Source: Cellulomonas sp. NS3
GTDB taxonomy: Bacteria; Actinomycetota; Actinomycetes; Actinomycetales; Cellulomonadaceae
DNA: 64,000 nucleotides
Direction of reading: 5' to 3'
Assembly: GCF_024757985.1 (NCBI RefSeq)
Contig: NZ_CP103289.1
Location: 3,224,001-3,288,000 of the forward strand
Below, in pieces: positions 56,689 through 64,000 of this stretch. Position numbers and translations under genes: made by a program. Position 1 is the stretch's first letter, and every line of letters starts with the position of its first letter. A model generated the notes under the pieces. The model did not search any database and had not been told where the DNA came from. It was given only the letters and a program-made list of their open reading frames with translations.

Positions 56689-57696
56689 TCAGCCCTGGAG
56701 GCGACGCAGCTCCGCGGCCGTCTGCGGCAGCACGGTGAACAGGTCGCCCACGATGCCGTAGTCCGCGATCTCGAAGATCGGCGACTCCGGGTCGGAGTTC
56801 ACGGCGACGATCGTGCCGGACGACTGCATCCCGCCGCGGTGGTGCACCGCACCCGAGACGCCCGCGCCGATGTAGAGCTTGGGGGCGATCGTGACGCCGG
56901 TCTGGCCGATCTGCGCGTCGTGCGCGATCCAGCCCTCGTCGGTCGCGACGCGCGTGGCGCCGACGGCTCCGCCGAGCACGTCCGCGAGCTCTTCGACCGC
57001 CGAGAAGTCGCCGTTGGTGCCGCGTCCACCGACGACGACGACCTGCGCCTCGCCGAGCGCCGGGCGGTCGGACGCGACGCGCTCGGTGTGCTCGACGATG
57101 CTCGTCCGGCCCGCCGCCTCGGTCACGGCGACGGACAGCCGCGCGATCGCCGGGACCGTCGCGGCGTCCGCGGGGACGGCCTGGACGGAGTTGGCCTTGA
57201 GCGCGACGACCCCGAGGTCGGTGCGGATCGCGCAGCGCGTGTTCCAGGTGCCCGCGAACACCGTCTTCGCGGCCACGACCCGGCCCTGGTCGTCGACCCC
57301 CGCGCCCGAGGCGTCGACGACGACCCCGGCGCGCGCCGCGAGGCCGACGCGCGCGGCGACCTCCTTGTTCTCGAACGAGGAGGTCAGCAGCAGGGCCGAC
57401 GCCCCGGTGCCGGCCGCGAGCGCCGTGAGGCCCTCCGCGACGACCGGGCTGAGCCGTGCGTCGGCCGGGCCGAGGTCGACCACGTGCACGGCCTCGGCGC
57501 CGTGCTCACCGAGCAGGGCGAGCGTCGCGTCGTCGGGTCCGGCGGCGGCCGGGGTGCCGGCGGCCCCGACCCACGCGCCGTGCACGGTGCCGAGGCCACG
57601 GGCGATCGTGAGGAGCTCGAGGACGGTCGTGCGCAGGGCACCGGTCGACGCGTGGTCGAGCAGCACGAGCACGGGGCCGGTCAGGGTCGTCGTCAT
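56689..57696 (-). CDS. etfA: Electron transfer flavoprotein alpha subunit
   Basis: 335 residues. With EtfB it carries electrons from acyl-CoA dehydrogenases and related enzymes to the membrane quinone pool through FAD. The C-terminal FAD domain is clear: VVVGGRGTNGDFSAVEELAD, KLYIGAGVSGAVHHRGGMQS and SGTIVAVNSDPESPIFEIAD, then YGIVGDLFTVLPQTAAEL. The N-terminal half (TGPVLVLLDHASTGALRTTV) is the AMP-fold-like domain I. GGAGGACC lies before the ATG. It follows etfB by 28 bases. Confidence 0.96.
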   Translation of the reverse strand: MTTTLTGPVLVLLDHASTGALRTTVLELLTIARGLGTVHGAWVGAAGTPAAAGPDDATLALLGEHGAEAVHVVDLGPADARLSPVVAEGLTALAAGTGASALLLTSSFENKEVAARVGLAARAGVVVDASGAGVDDQGRVVAAKTVFAGTWNTRCAIRTDLGVVALKANSVQAVPADAATVPAIARLSVAVTEAAGRTSIVEHTERVASDRPALGEAQVVVVGGRGTNGDFSAVEELADVLGGAVGATRVATDEGWIAHDAQIGQTGVTIAPKLYIGAGVSGAVHHRGGMQSSGTIVAVNSDPESPIFEIADYGIVGDLFTVLPQTAAELRRLQG

Positions 57697-57724
57697 GATG
57701 GTGCGGTCCTCCGGGACTCGGTGC

Positions 57725-58513
57725 TCAGACCAGCTTGTTCTCGACGAGCCACGCGGCGAGCCGCAGACCCGCCTCGCCGTCGTCGTTGACCAGCACGCGG
57801 TTCTCGCGCGCCGGGCGCGGGGCCGCCTCGACGACCTCCGTCAAGGCGGCGTCGCCGCCGACCGACGCGGGGTCGACGCCCAGGTCGGCGAGCGTCAGCA
57901 CGTCGACGGGCTTCTTGCGGGCGGCCATGATGCCCTTGAAGTTCGGGTAGCGCGGGTCGTTCGTCTGGTCGGTGACCGAGACGAGCGCCGGCAGCGGCGC
58001 GCTGAGGACCTCGCTCGCGTGATCGAGCTCGCGGCGCACCGTGACGGCACCGTCGGCGACCGTGAGCTCGGCGGCGAGCGTGAGCTGCGGCAGGTCGAGC
58101 AGGTGCGCGAGGGCGCTCGGCAGCAGCGACGTGAGCCCGTCGAGCCCCGCCATGCCGGTCACCACGAGGTCGACGGGGGCGTCCGCGCCGATGCGGCGGA
58201 CCGCGGCCGCGAGCACCGTCGCCGTCCCGAACACGTCGGAGCCCGCGATGCCGTCGTCGAGCACGTGGACCGCCTGCTCGGCGCCCATCTGCAGGCCCTT
58301 GCGGACCGCGTCGACCGCGTCGTCCGGCCCGACGGTGAGCGCGACGACCTCGCCGCCGTGCTCCTCGACGAGCGCGAGCGCCGCCTCGAGGGCGTTCTCG
58401 TCGAGCTCGTTGAGCGTCCCGTCCCCCTGGTCGCGCACGACGCGACCGTCGGGTCCGAGCGCCCGCTCCGACTGGATGTCCGGCACGTGCTTGACGCACA
58501 CCACGATTCTCAC
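57725..58513 (-). CDS. etfB: Electron transfer flavoprotein beta subunit
   Basis: 262 residues. The EtfB signature VRIVVCVKHVPDIQSERALG, then NELDENALEAALALVEEHGG, VTGMAGLDGLTSLLPSALAH and MAARKKPVDVLTLADLGVD, shows the AMP-binding and the EtfA-docking parts. It starts with GTG seven bases after TAACGT (leaderless), and the divergent glgX starts 72 bases away. Together with etfA it forms a two-gene operon. Confidence 0.96.
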   Translation of the reverse strand: MRIVVCVKHVPDIQSERALGPDGRVVRDQGDGTLNELDENALEAALALVEEHGGEVVALTVGPDDAVDAVRKGLQMGAEQAVHVLDDGIAGSDVFGTATVLAAAVRRIGADAPVDLVVTGMAGLDGLTSLLPSALAHLLDLPQLTLAAELTVADGAVTVRRELDHASEVLSAPLPALVSVTDQTNDPRYPNFKGIMAARKKPVDVLTLADLGVDPASVGGDAALTEVVEAAPRPARENRVLVNDDGEAGLRLAAWLVENKLV

Positions 58514-58520
58514 GCGCGGA

Positions 58521-58526
58521 ACGTTA
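58521..58526 (-). promoter_or_regulatory. -10 element of a leaderless promoter for etfBA
   Basis: TAACGT on the minus strand with seven bases to the GTG start of etfB and no ribosome binding site. Confidence 0.45.
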
Positions 58527-58585
58527 CCCGCACCGGCCGAGGTCACCCACCGGGTGTCCAGTGCCGGAAACCTGGGGGGTTCACA

Positions 58586-60841
58586 ATGGGCGCCGTGCAC
58601 CACGCCGAACCGCCCCAGCCCGCGCCCCGCCGCCGGCCCGTGCCCCCGCTCGGCGTCCACGTCGTCGACGGGGGCGTGAGCGTCGCCGTGCGTGCGCCGC
58701 ACGCCCGCGCCGTCGACCTGTGCCTGCTCGGCACCCCGGACGCGCCCGCCGGTGGCGCGCCGTCGTGGGACGAGCGGCGCATCCCGCTCGACGGGCCCGA
58801 GCACGGCGTCTTCTGGGCCTACGTCGACGGCGTGGAGGCCGGTCAGCGGTACGGCTTCCGCGCGCACGGGGCGTGGGACCCCGTCGGCGGCCACCGCTAC
58901 AACCCCGCGAAGCTGCTCGTCGACCCGTACGCGCGCGGGCTGGTCGGCGAGGTCGCGCACCGGCCCGAGACGTACGGGCACGTCGTCGGCGACGACCTCG
59001 TCGGCGACCCCTACGGCGCGGCGGACCCGCGCGACTCCGCGCCGCACGTGCCGCACTCCGTCGTCGTCGACGCCCGTGCCGTCCGTGCGCTGGGCCCCGA
59101 CCCGGCCGCCAACCGCCCGGCCGGCCCCTGGTCGGAGACCGTCGTCTACGAGGCGCACGTCCGCGGGCTCACGCAGCGACTGCCCACGCTGCCACCCGAG
59201 CTGCGCGGGACGTACGCCGGCCTCGCGCACCCCGCGACGCTCGACCACCTGCTGTCCCTCGGCGTCACCGCGGTCGAGCTGCTCCCGGTGCACGCGTCGG
59301 CGTCCGAGCCGCACCTGCTCGAGAGGGGGCTGACCAACTACTGGGGCTACAACACCCTGGGGTTCTTCGCCCCGCACGCGGCGTACGCGACGCAGGCGGC
59401 CCGCGAGGCCGGCCCGGCCGCGGTGCTCGCCGAGGTGCGCGCCACGGTGCACGCGCTGCACGAGGCGGGGCTCGAGGTCCTGCTGGACGTCGTCTACAAC
59501 CACACCTGCGAGGGCGGGCTGCCCGGCCAGCACCTGAGCTGGCGCGGGCTCGACAACGCGCGCTACTACCTGCACGACGGCAGCTCCCCCGCCGCGCTCG
59601 CGGACATGACCGGGACGGGGAACTCGCTCGACTTCCGGCGGCCCGAGGTCGTCCAGCTGGCGATGGACTCGCTGCGCTACTGGGCCGACGAGATCGGCGT
59701 CGACGGCTACCGCTTCGACCTCGCGGTCACGCTCGGGCGCGGCCCCGATGGCTACGACCCCGACCACCCCTTCCTCGTCGCGCTCACGACCGACCCGAGC
59801 CTGCACGGGCTCAAGCTCGTCGCCGAGCCGTGGGACGTCGGGCCCGGCGGGTGGCGCACGGGGCACTTCCCCGCGCCGATGGCCGAGTGGAACGACCGGT
59901 TCCGCGACGCGGTCCGCTCGTTCTGGCTCGCCGACCCGGCCCGCGCCGCGCACGGCCTGCCCGGGCACCGGGTCCGCGCGCTCGCGACGCGCCTGGCCGG
60001 CTCGGTCGACCTCTTCGGCCACGGCGACCCGCCGCTCGCCCGCGGTCCGGTCGCGTCGGTCAACTACGTCACGGCGCACGACGGCTTCACGATGGCCGAC
60101 CTCGTCGCCTACGAGCACAAGCACAACGCCGCGAACGGGGAGAACAACCGCGACGGGTCGAACGACAACCGGTCGTGGAACCACGGCATCGAGGGTCCGC
60201 TGCGCGCGGACTCGGTCGGCGCCGACATCCTGCCGCTGCGCCGCCGCTCGATCCGCAACCTGTTCGCGACCCTCGTGCTCGCCGCGGGGACGCCGATGAT
60301 CACCGCGGGCGACGAGCTCGGCCGGACCCAGCTCGGCAACAACAACGCGTACTGCCAGGACGGCGAGCTCTCGTGGGTGTCGTGGGACCTCGCGCCGTGG
60401 CGGCAGGACCTGCTCGCGACCGCGCGCCACCTCCTGCGCCTGCGCCGGGAGAACGCGGCGCTGCGCACGACGCGGTTCTTCACCGGCGCGCCCGTGACCG
60501 AGGGCGGCCCGCCCGATCTCGCCTGGTTCGGGCCCGACGGCGTCGAGCTCGACCACGCCCGCTGGCACGACCCGTCGATCCGCACGCTCCAGATGGTGCG
60601 CGCCGCGGCCGACGGCGGTCGCAGCGTCCTGCTCGCGGTGAACGGGGCGCTCGACGCGGTCGAGGTCGCGCTCGCGGCCGCGCCGGACGCCGGCTGGGAG
60701 CTCGCGTGGGACTCGACGTGGGAACGGCCCGACGAGCTGAGCGCGGCGGCGATCAACGGCGCACTGCACCCGGCGCCGGGCGAGAGCGTGCTGCTCGAGG
60801 CGCTGAGCATGCGGGTCTACCTGACCCGCACCGGTCACTGA
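58586..60841 (+). CDS. glgX: Glycogen debranching enzyme GlgX (isoamylase-type, GH13)
   Basis: 751 residues. It hydrolyses alpha-1,6 branches of limit dextrin during glycogen use. An N-terminal CBM48 (about 15-110, RYGFRAHGAWDPVGGHRYNP) precedes the GH13 barrel: LLDVVYNHTCEGGLPGQHLS, VDGYRFDLAVTLGRGPDGYD with the nucleophile Asp, LKLVAEPWDVGPGGWRTGHF with the acid Glu, and VNYVTAHDGFTMADLVAYEH with the third acidic residue. NHGIEGPLRADSVGADILPL and the C-terminal beta domain follow. The ATG follows CCTGGGGGG. No other glycogen gene is in the window. Confidence 0.95.
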   Translation: MGAVHHAEPPQPAPRRRPVPPLGVHVVDGGVSVAVRAPHARAVDLCLLGTPDAPAGGAPSWDERRIPLDGPEHGVFWAYVDGVEAGQRYGFRAHGAWDPVGGHRYNPAKLLVDPYARGLVGEVAHRPETYGHVVGDDLVGDPYGAADPRDSAPHVPHSVVVDARAVRALGPDPAANRPAGPWSETVVYEAHVRGLTQRLPTLPPELRGTYAGLAHPATLDHLLSLGVTAVELLPVHASASEPHLLERGLTNYWGYNTLGFFAPHAAYATQAAREAGPAAVLAEVRATVHALHEAGLEVLLDVVYNHTCEGGLPGQHLSWRGLDNARYYLHDGSSPAALADMTGTGNSLDFRRPEVVQLAMDSLRYWADEIGVDGYRFDLAVTLGRGPDGYDPDHPFLVALTTDPSLHGLKLVAEPWDVGPGGWRTGHFPAPMAEWNDRFRDAVRSFWLADPARAAHGLPGHRVRALATRLAGSVDLFGHGDPPLARGPVASVNYVTAHDGFTMADLVAYEHKHNAANGENNRDGSNDNRSWNHGIEGPLRADSVGADILPLRRRSIRNLFATLVLAAGTPMITAGDELGRTQLGNNNAYCQDGELSWVSWDLAPWRQDLLATARHLLRLRRENAALRTTRFFTGAPVTEGGPPDLAWFGPDGVELDHARWHDPSIRTLQMVRAAADGGRSVLLAVNGALDAVEVALAAAPDAGWELAWDSTWERPDELSAAAINGALHPAPGESVLLEALSMRVYLTRTGH

Positions 60842-61056
60842 CCCCGCGCACACCGGAGCCGCTCCCCGCGGCCGCAGCGGCTCGTCCTCGTGACCTGGCG
60901 CGGGCGCGTCCGGCGAGCACCCGACCTAGAGCGTGCGCGTCGCTGACCTGCGCCTTCTATCATGATTCGTCCGTTCTCGTGCCGTAGTAGGTTCCGGCGC
61001 CGGGCGAGCCGTCGAGGTCCGCCGGCGACGACGGCACGACGGGAGAGCTCCGCACG

Positions 61057-61866
61057 ATGATGGGCGCGAACCACGCGGCGACCGGGGCCGCGGCCTGGTT
61101 CGCCGTCGCCGGCTCGGGACCGCTGATGCTCGGCTGGTACCCCGTGCACTCGAGCGGGCTGCTGATCGGCGCCGCGGTGTGCGCGGGCGCGGCGATGCTG
61201 CCCGACGCCGACCACCACGCGGGGACGATCAGCCACTCGCTGCCGCCGCTCTCGCGCCTCGTCACCCGCGGGGTCGCGCACGTCTCGGGCGGTCACCGGC
61301 ACGGGACGCACTCGCTGCTCGGCATCGCGGTGTTCGCCGGCCTCGCGCTGCTGCTCGGCGCCGTGCGGGTGCCGAGCCCGGTCGGGACCCTCGCGGTCGG
61401 AGCGGGCGTGGTCTCGCTGCTCCTGGTCGCGTACGCCGCGAAGGCGCTGCGCATGACGAGCGACGCCACGTGGCTCCGGTCGTGGCTGCTCGCCACGGGG
61501 GTCGCCGCCGCGATCACGGTCTTCGCCCCCGAGGACCCCACCTGGCTCGCGGTGTGCGTCACGCTGGGCGCCGCGGTGCACGTGCTCGGCGACGCGCTGA
61601 CGACCGGCGGGGTCCCGCTGCTCTGGCCGTGGACCCCGGACCCGCCGCGGTGGTGGGCGGAGAACCGGGTGCTGCGGCGCGTGTGGCAGCGCAACGGCTG
61701 GGGCGGGGTCCCGGTGCTGGGGCGCACCGGCTCGGTGCGCGAGTGGGCCCTCGCCGTGCCCGTGGGCCTGTACGCGTGCTACGGGCTCGTCGTGGCGTTC
61801 GTCGGGATGCTCGAGTCCGCCTCGCGGTGGCTGCCCGCGCGCGTGCTCGCGGAGCTCACGGGCTGA
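61057..61866 (+). CDS. Membrane-bound metal-dependent hydrolase (YdjM/LexA-binding family)
   Basis: 269 residues, about six hydrophobic segments. It begins MMGANHAATGAAAWFAVAGS, then GAAVCAGAAMLPDADHHAGT and GGHRHGTHSLLGIAVFAGLA: the conserved HAATG, PDxDH and HRxxTHS motifs of the DUF457/YdjM membrane hydrolase family are all present. HVLGDALTTGGVPLLWPWTP adds the later conserved Asp. Family members are predicted zinc-type hydrolases and some are SOS-induced. GGGAGAG precedes the ATG. Confidence 0.88.
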   Translation: MMGANHAATGAAAWFAVAGSGPLMLGWYPVHSSGLLIGAAVCAGAAMLPDADHHAGTISHSLPPLSRLVTRGVAHVSGGHRHGTHSLLGIAVFAGLALLLGAVRVPSPVGTLAVGAGVVSLLLVAYAAKALRMTSDATWLRSWLLATGVAAAITVFAPEDPTWLAVCVTLGAAVHVLGDALTTGGVPLLWPWTPDPPRWWAENRVLRRVWQRNGWGGVPVLGRTGSVREWALAVPVGLYACYGLVVAFVGMLESASRWLPARVLAELTG

Positions 61867-61872
61867 CCGGTG

Positions 61873-61913
61873 GCGGGCATGGACAGGGCGATGATCATGT
61901 CGCCGGTGCCCGC
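61873..61913. terminator. Nested hairpin between two convergent genes
   Basis: GCGGGCA and TGCCCGC form an outer 7-bp stem, with GGCGA/TCGCC nested inside. It lies between the stops of the membrane hydrolase gene and the convergent hypothetical gene. Confidence 0.45.
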
Positions 61914-61955
61914 GTCGCGACCGAGCGCCCAGCGCCCGCCGCCCCGCCGCCCCGG

Positions 61956-62555
61956 TCAGGCCGTCCGGACGGCGGCGACGCCCGCGTCCTCGTCGTCGGG
62001 TAGGGGCGGGACCAGCGCGGCCGCGACCGTGAGCGCACCGAGGACCGCAGCGGCGCGGGTGTGGGCGAACCGCACCCCCGCGGCGGCGCGCGCCTCACCG
62101 CGCCGGAAGATCCAGCGCTCGGCGGCGACCGTCCCGACGACGGAGGCGACGCCGGCGACGGCGACCGCACCGAGCGCGACGACCCGGAGGCGGGACGGCG
62201 ACGGCGACGGCGACGGCTCGGCGCCGTCCGCACCGGGGGTGCCGTCCGCACCGGGGCTGCCGCCCGCGCCGGAGCCGTCCGCGTCGAGGGCGCCGCCCGC
62301 GCGCAGGGACCGCTCGGTCGACGCCCGGTCGTCGTCGGCGGCGGCGGCCGCAGCAGCGGCAGCAGCCCGGCGGGACGCGAGCTCGGCACGCAGGTTCGGC
62401 AGCTCGACGGCGACGGACGCCGCGGCGAGTCCGGCCTTCACCCAGCCGCGGGCGGTGCGGGAGGGGATCACGTCCGGGGTCGCGTAGTAGGCGGTGGTGG
62501 CCAGGCCGGAGGCGAGGGCGGTCAGGACGCGGGACGCTGTGAAGGTCGTCGTCAT
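61956..62555 (-). CDS. Hypothetical protein with poly-Ala and low-complexity region
   Basis: 199 residues. The start FTASRVLTALASGLATTAYY and the PDVIPSRTARGWVKAGLAAA stretch are followed by an Ala run (about 65-75), a Gly/Asp/Ser/Pro tract (about 90-125) and two hydrophobic segments (VVALGAVAVAGVASVVGTVA, AAVLGALTVAAALVPPL), so it is probably an envelope protein. No function is recognised. GGGAG precedes ATG 62555. Codon use and frame bias are clean through the low-complexity part, so it is probably a real gene. Confidence 0.68.
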   Translation of the reverse strand: MTTTFTASRVLTALASGLATTAYYATPDVIPSRTARGWVKAGLAAASVAVELPNLRAELASRRAAAAAAAAAADDDRASTERSLRAGGALDADGSGAGGSPGADGTPGADGAEPSPSPSPSRLRVVALGAVAVAGVASVVGTVAAERWIFRRGEARAAAGVRFAHTRAAAVLGALTVAAALVPPLPDDEDAGVAAVRTA

Positions 62556-62654
62556 GGCTCCCATCGTCGAGGGCTCGACGCGGCCCACGCATCCACCGCG
62601 AGCCCGACCCGGTGAAGCGCGGGCATACGCCTCAGGAGCGACCTCCGCCGCAGG

Positions 62655-62660
62655 TAGGGT
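62655..62660 (+). promoter_or_regulatory. -10 element of a leaderless promoter for the FAD dehydrogenase
   Basis: TAGGGT, six bases (GCCCGC), then the ATG start. Confidence 0.5.
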
Positions 62661-62666
62661 GCCCGC

Positions 62667-64000
62667 ATGACGGACAACGCCGACGTCGTGGTCATCGGTG
62701 CGGGCCTCGCCGGGCTCGTCGCCACCGCCGAGCTCACGCGCGCCGGGCGCCGGGTGCTCCTGCTCGACACCGAGCCGTCGTCGGGCATCGGCGGTCAGGC
62801 GTGGTGGTCGTTCGGCGGGCTGTTCCTCGTCGGCTCCCCCGAGCAGCGCCGCCTCGGCGTGCACGACTCCGCCGAGCTCGCGCTCGCCGACTGGCTCGGC
62901 TCCGCCGGGTTCGCGCCCGACACCGGTCCCGGCAGCCCCGACCACCACGGGCGTGCGTGGGCCGAGAGCTTCGTCGACTTCGCGGCCGGCGAGCTCCGCC
63001 CCTGGCTGCACGGCCTCGGGGTCCGCTGGTTCCCGCTCGTGCAGTGGGCCGAGCGGGGCGGCGGCCTCGCCGGGGGCCACGGCAACTCGGTCCCGCGCTT
63101 CCACGTCACGTGGGGCACCGGGCCGGGGATCGTCGAGCCGTTCGCCCGGGCGCTGCTCGACGCGCACCGCTCCGGCCTCGTCGAGGTGCGCACGCGCCAC
63201 CGGGCGACGGGCCTCGTGGAGCGTGACGGGCGGGTCGTCGGCGTGCGAGGCGACGTCCTCGCTCGTGACGCGGTGGAGCGGGCGGTGCCGAGCTCGCGCG
63301 AGGTCGTCGGCGGCTTCGAGGTGTCCGCGAGCGCCGTCGTCGTCGCGACGGGCGGCATCGGCGCGAACCACGACCTCGTGCGCGCGACGTGGCCGTCGAC
63401 CGCGGGCCGGCTCCCGGAGCGCATGCTGTCCGGCGTCCCGGACTCGGTCGACGGCTCGGGGATCGTCGCCGCCAGGGACGCGGGCGCCGCCGTCGTGCAC
63501 GAGGACCGCATGTGGCACTACCCCGAGGGCATCACGAACCACTCCCCCGTGTGGGGCCGGCACGGCATCCGCATCCTCGCCGGACCGTCCTCGCTGTGGC
63601 TCGACGCCGACGGCCACCGGCTCCCCGCCCCGCTGTTCCCCGGGTTCGACTCGCTCGGGGCGCTCCAGCACATCGCCGGCCGGGGCGACGACCACTCGTG
63701 GTTCGTGCTCGACAAGACGATCCTGGGTTCCGAGTTCGCGCTCTCCGGCTCCGAGCAGAACCCCGACCTGACCGGCAAGGACGTGCGCCTGCTGCTGCAG
63801 CGCGTGCTCCCCGGTGCGGTCGGGCCGGTCGAGGCGTTCGCGGCGGAGTCGCCCGAGTTCCTGTGGGCCGACTCCCCGGCGGCCCTCGCCGCGCGGATGA
63901 ACGCGCTGACCGGCACGCGTCGCATCGACCCCGACGCGCTCGGGCGCACGATCCGTGAGCGCGACCAGCAGGTCGCGTCCGGGCTGGGCAAGGACCACCA
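62667..64000 (+). CDS. FAD-binding dehydrogenase (KstD/fumarate-reductase-like), C-terminus cut by window edge
   Basis: About 444 residues are visible; the gene continues past the right edge. It starts MTDNADVVVIGAGLAGLVAT, a clear GxGxxG FAD-binding motif, with EPSSGIGGQAWWSFGGLFLV close behind and SASAVVVATGGIGANHDLVR (about 235) later. These belong to the 3-ketosteroid delta-1-dehydrogenase/fumarate-reductase flavoprotein superfamily; the IGGQAWWSFGG motif is typical of the actinobacterial group called simply FAD-binding dehydrogenase. The substrate cannot be assigned without the missing C-terminus. Leaderless start by TAGGGT spacing. Confidence 0.9.
   Translation, partial: MTDNADVVVIGAGLAGLVATAELTRAGRRVLLLDTEPSSGIGGQAWWSFGGLFLVGSPEQRRLGVHDSAELALADWLGSAGFAPDTGPGSPDHHGRAWAESFVDFAAGELRPWLHGLGVRWFPLVQWAERGGGLAGGHGNSVPRFHVTWGTGPGIVEPFARALLDAHRSGLVEVRTRHRATGLVERDGRVVGVRGDVLARDAVERAVPSSREVVGGFEVSASAVVVATGGIGANHDLVRATWPSTAGRLPERMLSGVPDSVDGSGIVAARDAGAAVVHEDRMWHYPEGITNHSPVWGRHGIRILAGPSSLWLDADGHRLPAPLFPGFDSLGALQHIAGRGDDHSWFVLDKTILGSEFALSGSEQNPDLTGKDVRLLLQRVLPGAVGPVEAFAAESPEFLWADSPAALAARMNALTGTRRIDPDALGRTIRERDQQVASGLGKDH

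Noticed and set aside
56879-58585. Upstream open frame fused in frame to glgX
   Set aside because: The conserved GlgX sequence begins at about residue 10 after the ATG at 58586, and the upstream part is antisense to etfA and etfB.
60842-61056. The 215-base gap before the membrane hydrolase as a riboswitch or small RNA
   Set aside because: No strong hairpin, no conserved riboswitch core and no clear promoter could be seen; it is left as an ordinary intergenic region.

Overview
The window is a contiguous piece of a very GC-rich (roughly 74-75% by eye) actinobacterial chromosome. The gene set (gatCAB, ligA, mnmA, a class V cysteine desulfurase, etfBA, the ilv/leu genes) and the secreted plant-polysaccharide enzymes carrying CBM2, CBM13/ricin-type and CBM42/AbfB modules fit a Micrococcales cellulose/hemicellulose degrader, most likely Cellulomonas or a close relative. 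That taxonomic call is inference. I saw no rRNA, tRNA, CRISPR array, prophage or insertion sequence. Coding density is high, many neighbours overlap by 1-8 bases, and many genes lack a Shine-Dalgarno but carry a TANNNT -10 hexamer 6-7 bases before the start codon (leaderless transcripts).

Layout. 1-3032: LytR-CpsA-Psr protein (cut by the window edge), lipoate ligase and a PknH-sensor-like exported protein, all on the minus strand. 3160-11361: branched-chain amino acid block on the minus strand (ilvB-ilvN-ilvC, leuB, ilvE, cimA) with two leader-peptide attenuators, one before ilvB and one between ilvE and cimA. 11638-16073: a lipoprotein, cstA with its small partner, and a small membrane protein paired with a winged-helix regulator. 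16205-21064: a complete NAD salvage operon, pncB-pncA-nrtR-nadE, with two matching palindromes at its promoter. 21168-24147: two secreted GH43 enzymes (one with CBM13, one with AbfB). 24501-26270: ilvD. 26482-31382: a sugar-acid catabolic cluster (dehydrogenase, MFS symporter, mannonate dehydratase) divergent from a GntR regulator, with paired operators over both promoters. 31395-35849: a pterin dehydratase/VOC fusion, a TipA-like MerR regulator with a textbook 19-bp-spacer promoter, a DoxX-like protein, an acetyltransferase and photolyase. 36013-39331: gatCAB. 39720-41678: a third secreted GH43 enzyme with two ricin-type domains and a perfect LacI-type operator. 41770-47214: mostly uncharacterised genes, including three coupled single-TM exported proteins facing a polytopic membrane protein, and a double-GNAT protein. 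47207-53592: ligA, a small membrane protein, a degenerate MetE-like protein, mnmA and a cysteine desulfurase. 53631-56585: an APH-family kinase and a secreted CE15 glucuronoyl esterase with CBM2. 56689-60841: etfBA and glgX. 61057-64000: membrane hydrolase, a hypothetical protein, and an FAD dehydrogenase cut by the window edge.

How the parts connect. The secreted GH43 and CE15 enzymes would release arabinose and (methyl)glucuronate from arabinoxylan, and the mannonate dehydratase/dehydrogenase/symporter cluster could consume related sugar acids. Two of the secreted-enzyme genes share a LacI-type operator. The most informative new signals are regulatory: two BCAA leader-peptide attenuators (one serving cimA), the NrtR boxes, the GntR-controlled divergent promoters, and a shared hemicellulase operator. 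The best candidates for undescribed biology at protein level are the 42334-45687 envelope gene group and the MetE-like protein that lacks its zinc ligands.
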